64,000 nucleotides of DNA from assembly GCF_002120225.1 (NCBI RefSeq), contig NZ_LAPZ01000007.1:124001-188000 (forward strand). Reading direction: 5' to 3'. This document shows positions 58,422-64,000 of this stretch, piece after piece. This stretch comes from Tenacibaculum holothuriorum (GTDB lineage Bacteria; Bacteroidota; Bacteroidia; Flavobacteriales; Flavobacteriaceae). The first letter of the stretch is position 1, and the number at the start of each line of letters is the position of its first letter. The translations under genes and the position numbers were made by a program. The notes under the pieces are model-generated. The model did no database searches and had not been told where the DNA came from. It saw nothing but the letters and a program-made list of their open reading frames with translations.

Positions 58422-58643
58422 TTAGTATTCGTCTTCGTTCCAAAGATAATCCTCTTCTGTAGGATAATCAGGCCAAATCTCGATAATTGAATCGTAAGCT
58501 TCACCTTCATCTTCAATGTCCTGTAAGTTTTCTACTACTTCTAAAGGTGCTCCTGTACGAATTGCATAATCAATTAATTCGTCTTTGGTTGCTGGCCATG
58601 GTGCATCGGCTAAATAAGATGCTAATTCAAGTGTCCAATACAT
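58422..58643 (-). CDS. DUF2795 family protein
   Basis: A 73-residue soluble, acidic protein. It starts with TLELASYLADAPWPATKDELIDYAIRTG-type sequence, matching the DUF2795 helical family, and has an acidic tail (IEDEGEAYDSIIEIWPDYPTEEDY). Proteins like this occur widely in Flavobacteriia, often near secA. Their function is unknown. It is transcribed before secA on the same strand but is separated by a terminator. Confidence 0.8.
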   Translation of the reverse strand: MYWTLELASYLADAPWPATKDELIDYAIRTGAPLEVVENLQDIEDEGEAYDSIIEIWPDYPTEEDYLWNEDEY

Positions 58644-58672
58644 TTCTTTATCTGTTTATTAAGATTTTCTCG

Positions 58673-58680
58673 CAAAAATA
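58673..58680 (-). promoter_or_regulatory. -7 promoter box for the DUF2795 gene
   Basis: On the minus strand TATTTTTG matches TAnnTTTG exactly, 29 bases before the ATG at 58643. Confidence 0.45.
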
Positions 58681-58745
58681 TATTTTTTTCGTAAAAAGTC
58701 AAGTTTTTTTTAAAAAATGTCTAAATCAATAAAAAAAGAACTTTA

Positions 58746-59318
58746 TTAAAGCTTTTCCGGAATCCATTTTACTTCCTCAGCTTGTAAGTCTTGGGTCAAC
58801 TTTCGTGCCAACACAAAAAGGTAGTCAGAAAGTCGGTTTAAATACATTAAAACATTGTTGTTAATTTCTTCGTCTTCGTTTAAAGCTACTGATAAACGCT
58901 CAGCTCTACGGCAAACACAACGCGCTATATGACAGAATGACACTGTTGAGTGACCACCAGGTAAAACAAAGTGTGTCATTTGAGGCAAGGTAGCATTCAT
59001 AGTATCAATTTCATTTTCTAAGAACTCTATTGAATCGTCATTTATTTTTGGAATATTTAAGCGTTCTTTACCACTTTTTAAAGTTTCTTTCTCGGGTGGA
59101 GTTGCTAACATAGCTCCTAATGTGAACAAATCGTGTTGAATTTTAATCAAGGCTTGTTTAGAAAGCTCATCAATTTTTTGATCTCTAATTAAACCGATAT
59201 AAGAATTTAATTCGTCGACAGTTCCGTAGCTTTCTATTCTTAAATGATGTTTTGGGACTCTAGTTCCACCAAAAAGAGCTGTAGTTCCTTTGTCACCAGT
59301 TTTGGTATATATCTTCAT
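58746..59318 (-). CDS. Cob(I)alamin adenosyltransferase, PduO type
   Basis: Transfers the adenosyl group of ATP to cob(I)alamin, giving coenzyme B12. The 190-residue protein starts with the PduO motif KIYTKTGDKGTTALFGGTRVPK, which binds ATP, and shows ESYGTVDELNSYIGL near 29-43 and CRRAERLSVAL near 135-145. This is a trimeric four-helix-bundle enzyme. Together with MeaB at 8126 it implies an adenosylcobalamin-dependent methylmalonyl-CoA mutase elsewhere. It is followed upstream by a thioesterase gene 39 bases away on the same strand. Confidence 0.94.
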   Translation of the reverse strand: MKIYTKTGDKGTTALFGGTRVPKHHLRIESYGTVDELNSYIGLIRDQKIDELSKQALIKIQHDLFTLGAMLATPPEKETLKSGKERLNIPKINDDSIEFLENEIDTMNATLPQMTHFVLPGGHSTVSFCHIARCVCRRAERLSVALNEDEEINNNVLMYLNRLSDYLFVLARKLTQDLQAEEVKWIPEKL

Positions 59319-59357
59319 TTGATTATTTAATTGTTGTTTTTAAATATACAGATTTAA

Positions 59358-59771
59358 TTACTCGATATAATTGTGTTGCTTTAATTTTTCTAAAATATAA
59401 TTTGGGCATCTAGTAGGTTTGTTGTTTTCCATATTAATGAATGCCAAAACCGTATTTCCGATGCATATTATTTCGTTATTCTGATTAGTTATTTCATAGT
59501 CAAATTCTATCTTAACACTAGGTGTTTTTTTTAAGCTGGTAGTAATTGTTAATTCATCGTCATAAAGTGCCGATTTCTTAAAATTACAGTTTAAAGAAAT
59601 AACTGGCAGCATTGTACCCGAATTTTCCATATATTTGTACGTGATGCCCATAGAACGTAGCCATTCGGTACGCCCTATTTCAAAATATTGTGCATAATTT
59701 CCGTGATATACAACCCCCATTTGATCGGTTTCGGCATATCTAACTCTAATTGTAGTTTTGTGTTTTCGCAA
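59358..59771 (-). CDS. Hotdog-fold acyl-CoA thioesterase (4HBT family)
   Basis: A 137-residue YbgC/4HBT-like thioesterase. The active-site segment RYAETDQMGVVYHGNYAQYFEIGR is near residues 11-34 with the catalytic Asp near 16. The start is TTG at 59771: there is no ATG before the conserved core, and the TTG gives a normal N-terminus (RKHKTTIRVRYAETD). The substrate is not known. It lies upstream of the adenosyltransferase gene on the same strand and divergent from dnaA. Confidence 0.87.
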   Translation of the reverse strand: MRKHKTTIRVRYAETDQMGVVYHGNYAQYFEIGRTEWLRSMGITYKYMENSGTMLPVISLNCNFKKSALYDDELTITTSLKKTPSVKIEFDYEITNQNNEIICIGNTVLAFINMENNKPTRCPNYILEKLKQHNYIE

Positions 59772-59854
59772 ATTTTTTTAAGTTAAAATTTAGGCTAACG
59801 ATACATAAAAAATAATTAATAATCAATAGTGTTTCAATTTTTTTTTACTGAAAT

Positions 59855-59863
59855 TTATTCACA
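59855..59863 (+). promoter_or_regulatory. DnaA box upstream of dnaA
   Basis: TTATTCACA matches the DnaA box consensus TTATNCACA exactly, 82 bases before the dnaA ATG. A single box in this position is typical of dnaA autoregulation. I see no cluster of boxes or AT-rich unwinding repeat, so I do not call an origin. Confidence 0.6.
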
Positions 59864-59945
59864 CTTTTGTTCGTCCATTCGGTAACGTATGGCATCCCCC
59901 AAAAAAATCAGATTTTACTAATTTTTTTAACCTTTATTACACTAA

Positions 59946-61370
59946 ATGACTAAGACTGCAGAAACAGTTTGGATGGAATGCTTGTCTTTTATTAAAGACA
60001 ATATTAAGCCGCAAGCCTATAAGACTTGGTTTGAGCCTATTAAGCCGATAAAATTATCTGGGGAGGCTTTAACAATTCAGGTTCCTAGTAAGTTTTTTTA
60101 CGAATGGTTAGAAGAGCATTACATTAAGTTATTAAGAGTAGCTTTGGTACGTCAGTTAGGTAATGATGCAAAGTTAATTTATGATGTACGTATGGAAAAT
60201 ACGTATAGTAGTAACAGTCCGCAAACGGTTAAAATACCTAGTTCAAATCGTAATCCATTAAAACCGCAAAAGGTATCGGTTCCAATAGAGTCTAAAAGAG
60301 AATTAAAAAATCCTTTTATAATTCCTGGATTGCAAAAAGTAAAAATTGAATCTCAGTTAAATCCGAATTACAATTTTGCAAATTTTGTTGAAGGAGATTC
60401 TAACAGGTTAGCGCGTTCGGCAAGTATGGCAGTAGCTAACAAACCAGGAGGAACATCTTTTAATCCGTTATTAATTTATGGTGGAGTAGGTTTAGGAAAA
60501 ACGCACTTGGCACATGCAATTGGTGTTGAGATTAAAGATAAATATCCAGACAAGACAGTTTTATATATTTCATCAGAAAAGTTTACACAACAGTTCATTG
60601 ATTCTGTAAAGTCAAATACTAGAAATGATTTTATTCATTTTTATCAAATGATTGATGTGTTAATTATTGATGATGTTCAATTTTTATCTGGTAAAGCTGG
60701 TACGCAGGATGTGTTCTTCCATATTTTTAACCATTTACATCAAAATGGAAAACAGGTAATTTTAACTTCTGATAAAGCGCCTGTTGATATGCAAGATATT
60801 GAACAGCGTTTATTATCTCGTTTTAAATGGGGGTTATCGGCAGAGTTGCAAGCTCCAGATTATGAAACTCGTATTTCGATACTTCAAAATAAGTTATTTA
60901 GAGATGGGGTGGAAATGCCAGAAGAAATTGTAGAATACATCGCTAAGAATATTAAATCGAATGTTCGTGAGTTAGAAGGTGTTATTATTTCTATGATTGC
61001 TCAAGCTTCTTTTAATAGAAAAGAATTTACAATTGAGTTAGCAAAACAAATTGTAGATAAATTCGTTAAGAACACTAAGAAAGAAGTTTCGATAGAATAC
61101 ATTCAAAAAGTAGTTTCTAAATACTTTGATATGGATGTGGCTACACTTCAATCTAAAACAAGAAAACGTCATATTGTACAAGCGCGTCAGTTGGCAATGT
61201 ACTTTGCTAAGCGATTAACAAAATCATCGTTAGCAAGTATTGGTAGTCAAATAGGGCAAAGAGATCATGCTACTGTTTTACATGCTTGTAAAACGGTTGA
61301 TAACTTGACTGAAACTGATAAGCAATTTAGAAAGTACGTTGACGACTTACTAAAGAAATTAACCTTATAA
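59946..61370 (+). CDS. dnaA: Chromosomal replication initiator protein DnaA
   Basis: DnaA binds DnaA boxes at oriC and opens the origin. The 474-residue protein has domain I (about 1-80, with WMECLSFIKDNIKPQAYKTWF), a linker, the AAA+ domain with GGVGLGKTHLAHAIG near 178-192 and LIIDDVQFLSGK near 239-250, and domain IV with the DnaA-box helix-turn-helix SQIGQRDHATVLHACKTV near 433-450. It leads a plus-strand run with the phosphatase and RsmI-like genes (10-base gaps). Confidence 0.98.
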   Translation: MTKTAETVWMECLSFIKDNIKPQAYKTWFEPIKPIKLSGEALTIQVPSKFFYEWLEEHYIKLLRVALVRQLGNDAKLIYDVRMENTYSSNSPQTVKIPSSNRNPLKPQKVSVPIESKRELKNPFIIPGLQKVKIESQLNPNYNFANFVEGDSNRLARSASMAVANKPGGTSFNPLLIYGGVGLGKTHLAHAIGVEIKDKYPDKTVLYISSEKFTQQFIDSVKSNTRNDFIHFYQMIDVLIIDDVQFLSGKAGTQDVFFHIFNHLHQNGKQVILTSDKAPVDMQDIEQRLLSRFKWGLSAELQAPDYETRISILQNKLFRDGVEMPEEIVEYIAKNIKSNVRELEGVIISMIAQASFNRKEFTIELAKQIVDKFVKNTKKEVSIEYIQKVVSKYFDMDVATLQSKTRKRHIVQARQLAMYFAKRLTKSSLASIGSQIGQRDHATVLHACKTVDNLTETDKQFRKYVDDLLKKLTL

Positions 61371-61380
61371 AATAAGATAA

Positions 61381-61824
61381 ATGAAAATACTAATGGTTTG
61401 TTTGGGGAATATTTGTCGTTCGCCATTGGCCGAAGGTATTTTACAATCAAAAGTTTCTAGTGATGTAATTGTGGATTCTGCTGGAACATCAGGATATCAT
61501 GAAGGTGAATTACCAGATAAACGTTCAATTGCAGTTGCTCATAAATATGGAATAGATATTACAAATCAACGTTCTAGAAAATTCAGAAGAAAAGATTTTC
61601 AGGAGTTTGATTTAATCTACGCCATGGATGAGAGTAATTATATTGATATTTTATCGTTAGCAAGTACAGAAGAAGAAAAGGAGAAGGTAAAGATGATTCT
61701 TAATGAATCACATCCTGAAGAAGATAGAAATGTCCCAGATCCGTATTATGGAGGAGAAATGGGATTTGAAAATGTATACCGAATGTTAGACGAAGCTTGT
61801 AGTGTAATAGCTTCAAAAATATAA
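61381..61824 (+). CDS. Low-molecular-weight protein tyrosine phosphatase
   Basis: A 147-residue LMW-PTP (arsenate reductase-like fold). The catalytic loop C-x5-R is Cys7 to Arg13 in VCLGNICRSPLAEG, and the general acid is the first Asp of VPDPYYGG near residue 119. All active-site residues are present, so it is likely an active phosphatase acting on phosphotyrosine proteins or small phosphoesters. It lies 10 bases after dnaA and 6 bases before the RsmI-like gene, a linkage common in Flavobacteriia. Confidence 0.93.
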   Translation: MKILMVCLGNICRSPLAEGILQSKVSSDVIVDSAGTSGYHEGELPDKRSIAVAHKYGIDITNQRSRKFRRKDFQEFDLIYAMDESNYIDILSLASTEEEKEKVKMILNESHPEEDRNVPDPYYGGEMGFENVYRMLDEACSVIASKI

Positions 61825-61830
61825 GCCCCC

Positions 61831-62535
61831 ATGAGAGGAAAACTCTATTTAATTCCCACAACTTTAGGAGATACAGAACCTTTAGAGGTAATGCCATTAT
61901 CAGTTAAAAAAGTAGTTGAGCATTTAGATTTTTTTATTGTTGAAAATGAAAAATCTGCAAGACGTTTTATTAAAAGAATTACGCCTTCAAAATCTCAACC
62001 TTCTTTACAATTAAGGTTGTTAGATAAATATTCTGATGAATTTGAAACTCAAAATTATTTAGATATATGCGATGAAGATATATCGGTTGGTTTATTGTCT
62101 GAAGCAGGGGTTCCTGCAGTGGCAGATCCTGGAGCTAGTATTGTTAAGTTGGCACATCAAAAAGGAATACAAGTAGTACCATTGGTTGGGCCATCGTCTA
62201 TCTTAATGGCAATGATGGCTTCTGGAATGAATGGACAAAATTTTGCATTTAACGGATATCTTCCTATTGATAAGTCAGACAGAAAAAAAGCAATAAAAGA
62301 GCTTGAGAGACTTTCAAGAGAAAAGAATCAATCACAAATTTTTATTGAAACGCCGTATAGGAATGAAAAAATGTTAGACGATTTACGAGCTACTCTATCT
62401 CAAGAAACAAGAATATGTGTTGCGTGTGATATTACGCTTCCTTCTGAATATATAAAAACATTGTCTGTAAAAGATTGGAAGAAAACAAAAACCGATTTAC
62501 ATAAAAGACCTACCATATTTATTATTCATAAATAA
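61831..62535 (+). CDS. RsmI-like SAM-dependent methyltransferase (tetrapyrrole methylase family)
   Basis: A 234-residue protein of the tetrapyrrole methylase fold. KLYLIPTTLGD near 4-14, VGLLSEAGVPAVADPGASIVKLAHQ near 86-110 and LVGPSSILMAMMASG near 116-130 match RsmI, which methylates 2'-O of C1402 in 16S rRNA. Compared with E. coli RsmI (about 286) it is short and lacks the C-terminal domain. Bacteroidota carry this shorter paralogue besides the standard RsmI, so the target is uncertain. It ends in a strong terminator. Confidence 0.85.
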   Translation: MRGKLYLIPTTLGDTEPLEVMPLSVKKVVEHLDFFIVENEKSARRFIKRITPSKSQPSLQLRLLDKYSDEFETQNYLDICDEDISVGLLSEAGVPAVADPGASIVKLAHQKGIQVVPLVGPSSILMAMMASGMNGQNFAFNGYLPIDKSDRKKAIKELERLSREKNQSQIFIETPYRNEKMLDDLRATLSQETRICVACDITLPSEYIKTLSVKDWKKTKTDLHKRPTIFIIHK

Positions 62536-62567
62536 AAAAAAGCACCGAAATCTCGGTGCTTTTTTAA
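62534..62567. terminator. Bidirectional intrinsic terminator
   Basis: AGCACCGA (62541-62548) pairs with TCGGTGCT (62553-62560), extended by A and T runs to about 14 bp, with a four-base loop. It lies between the RsmI-like gene and the convergent muramidase-like gene. Confidence 0.88.
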
Positions 62568-62581
62568 TAACATTAATTAAT

Positions 62582-63187
62582 CTAAACTACTGGTTTTTTG
62601 TTTGCTTTGATGTTAGCAACATCATAACCAGCAAATTTTTTCATATAAGACTCTATAGAGGTTCCAAATGCGTCTTTAAATTTAAAACTACCATTTGATC
62701 TTAAGTATTTTTTTACATTACCAGCACCGCTTAAGTGTGCTGCTGCCAAAATACCCGATTCAGTAATTTTAACACCATTAATGGTTTTCCCTACACTTCT
62801 TCTAATGTCTTTTCTTAAAATCCATTTGTTAACCTTACAAAGCGCTATAAAGGCTTTTTCTTGTAACTCAGGATCTTTTAAAAAGTTTTGAGTGTTGTAA
62901 ATCCTAAATCTCTTTAAAGTACTTTTGCCAAATTGGTACTTACCAAGATATCCTAGTTTGTTTACTATAGAGTACCTTCCTTGAGATTCTTTAAAAGCTA
63001 AAGCTTCTTTAAAACCAACAAAATCATTTTGTAAATAGGGGAAGTTTAATTTTGTGTTGTTTAAAACCGTTATAGGTTTAGCTTTTTTGTTTTCTTCACT
63101 TGGCGTTGTCGTAAAACTTGTCAATGTGATAAAACAAACGATTACAAAAATTAAATTTCTAATAACAATAATCTTTCTGTTTAGCAC
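62582..63187 (-). CDS. Exported lysozyme/transglycosylase-like protein
   Basis: A 201-residue exported protein with a hydrophobic signal sequence (about residues 6-27). The core (FKEALAFKESQGRYSIVNK near 58-76, then GYLGKYQFGKSTLKRF) has the conserved Glu and Gly-x-Tyr/Phe-Gln patterns of goose-lysozyme or SLT-type folds, and SGILAAAHLSGAGNVKKYL later fits the helical end of such a fold. Likely a muralytic enzyme or a binding relative of one. The start is GTG; the -7 box at 63190-63197 is only two bases away, so the true start may be different. It is next to mltG. Confidence 0.7.
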   Translation of the reverse strand: MLNRKIIVIRNLIFVIVCFITLTSFTTTPSEENKKAKPITVLNNTKLNFPYLQNDFVGFKEALAFKESQGRYSIVNKLGYLGKYQFGKSTLKRFRIYNTQNFLKDPELQEKAFIALCKVNKWILRKDIRRSVGKTINGVKITESGILAAAHLSGAGNVKKYLRSNGSFKFKDAFGTSIESYMKKFAGYDVANIKANKKPVV

Positions 63188-63189
63188 TG

Positions 63190-63197
63190 CAAAGATA
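63190..63197 (-). promoter_or_regulatory. -7 promoter box near the muramidase-like gene
   Basis: On the minus strand TATCTTTG matches TAnnTTTG exactly and is only two bases from the GTG start. A start codon this close would mean a leaderless GTG mRNA or a wrong start assignment. Confidence 0.35.
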
Positions 63198-63367
63198 TAA
63201 TGTTTTTATGTTAAAAACCTAATTTACAAATGATTAGGGTGTTTTTCTTTTTGTTAATAAAGGAAAAAAACGTGTTTAAAATTGTAAGTTCATCAACTAT
63301 TTTTAGAAATAATTGATGATTTATTAATAAGAGGTTGAAATGATTGAGAATAAAATTTTGTTAAAAA

Positions 63368-64000
63368 TTATTTTCTAATTCCTCTTTGACTAATCCAACG
63401 TTGGTATTTTGCAGCGTTACGATTGTGCTGTGCTAATGAATGTGTAAACTCATGAAAACCAATATTATCAATGCTTGCGCACATAAAAAAGTAGTTATGT
63501 TTTTGAGGATTTAATACCGCATCAATTGCAGAAATATCGGGCATTGCAATTAGTGTAGGAGGTAATCCTCTATGTTTATAAGTATTGTATGGTGAATCTT
63601 TTGTTTCATCTATATATTTAAACAAAACACGTTTAATTACCATGTCTTTATTTTGTTGTTGTTTTGCATAAATGATAGTTGGATCAGCTTCTAAAGGCCA
63701 TTTGTTTCTTAATCTATTTAAATACAACCCTGCTACTGTAGGTCTTTCGTTTTTTTGAACAGTTTCTTTATGAACAATAGAGGCAAGGGTAATTACTTCT
63801 TGTGGAGTTAAGTTTTGTTTTTTTGCTTTTTCTATTCGAGAAGTATTCCAAAACTTTTTGTATTCTCTCAACATTTTGTCTCTAAACTTATCAGCAGAAG
63901 TATTCCAATAAAATTCATAACTATTCGGAATATACATACCTAAAGCAGAAGTTTCTGTGAAATTATTGTTCTTTAAAAAAACACTATTCTTCATTGATTG
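63368..64000 (-). CDS. mltG: Endolytic murein transglycosylase MltG, 5' end outside the window
   Basis: MltG cleaves nascent glycan strands in the periplasm and is thought to end their growth. The visible 210 or so residues are the C-terminal catalytic part: IPNSYEFYWNTSADKF, the catalytic Glu in LASIVHKETVQKNE, and AGLYLNRLRNKWPLEADPTIIY, with YNTYKHRGLPPTLIAMPD and NPQKHNYFFMCAS near the end. The frame stays open to the last base of the window and family members are about 340 residues with an N-terminal membrane helix, so the start lies beyond 64000. Confidence 0.9.
   Translation of the reverse strand, partial: QSMKNSVFLKNNNFTETSALGMYIPNSYEFYWNTSADKFRDKMLREYKKFWNTSRIEKAKKQNLTPQEVITLASIVHKETVQKNERPTVAGLYLNRLRNKWPLEADPTIIYAKQQQNKDMVIKRVLFKYIDETKDSPYNTYKHRGLPPTLIAMPDISAIDAVLNPQKHNYFFMCASIDNIGFHEFTHSLAQHNRNAAKYQRWISQRGIRK

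Noticed and set aside
59772..59945. Replication origin upstream of dnaA
   Set aside because: Only one DnaA box is seen and no unwinding repeats, so there is not enough support.

Overview
The window reads as a chromosomal segment of a marine-type member of the Flavobacteriaceae (Bacteroidota), of the Tenacibaculum/Polaribacter kind. The evidence is very AT-rich DNA, lack of Shine-Dalgarno sequences, Bacteroidota promoters (TAnnTTTG, sometimes with an upstream TTTG), type IX secretion (T9SS) C-terminal sorting domains of type A and type B, a bacillithiol gene (bshC), a monomeric isocitrate dehydrogenase, a long SecA, and the order zapA - 6S RNA - rny. Most genes are housekeeping. There are no tRNA, rRNA, CRISPR, insertion sequence or prophage genes that I can see.

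Layout. 1-8 kb: a methyltransferase, bshC, rlmF and a 1580-residue leucine-rich-repeat surface protein. 8-15 kb: meaB, an FG-GAP repeat T9SS protein, then a four-gene operon led by an ECF sigma factor with a likely self-recognised promoter. 15-26 kb: cysS-yidD-lgt, an outer-membrane/peptidoglycan block (lipoprotein, TonB receptor, M23 peptidase), and zapA-6S RNA-rny. 27-33.5 kb: a five-gene minus-strand array of secreted, phage-fibre-like proteins ending in a type B T9SS protein. 33.6-38 kb: ATP-grasp, DUF6095, murQ and icd. 38.2-38.5 kb: an unannotated, strongly structured RNA candidate with its own promoter box and terminator. 38.7-47 kb: trmD-GT2-GT39-rplS, a pseudouridine synthase, ggt, acpH-like, pepD and recR. 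47-59 kb: lipoproteins, OmpA, mutS2, ung, a glycosyltransferase with an LpxH-like hydrolase, secA and a cobalamin adenosyltransferase. 59-64 kb: a thioesterase, dnaA, a phosphatase, an RsmI-like methylase, a muramidase-like protein and the edge of mltG.

How the genes connect. Several sets build or decorate the envelope: lgt with the lipoproteins, M23/MltG/muramidase-like/MurQ for peptidoglycan turnover and recycling, GT2 with GT39 for lipid-linked sugar transfer, and the T9SS cargo proteins on the surface. MeaB and the cobalamin adenosyltransferase both serve a B12-dependent methylmalonyl-CoA mutase that lies outside the window.

The observations most worth following are the 351-nt structured RNA upstream of icd, the phage-fibre-like secreted array, the ECF operon with its promoter, and a recurring promoter geometry that implies leaderless mRNAs. 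Start sites of icd, pepD, the acyl-carrier-protein phosphodiesterase and the MurG-like glycosyltransferase were moved downstream of the longest reading frame, for reasons given in each entry.
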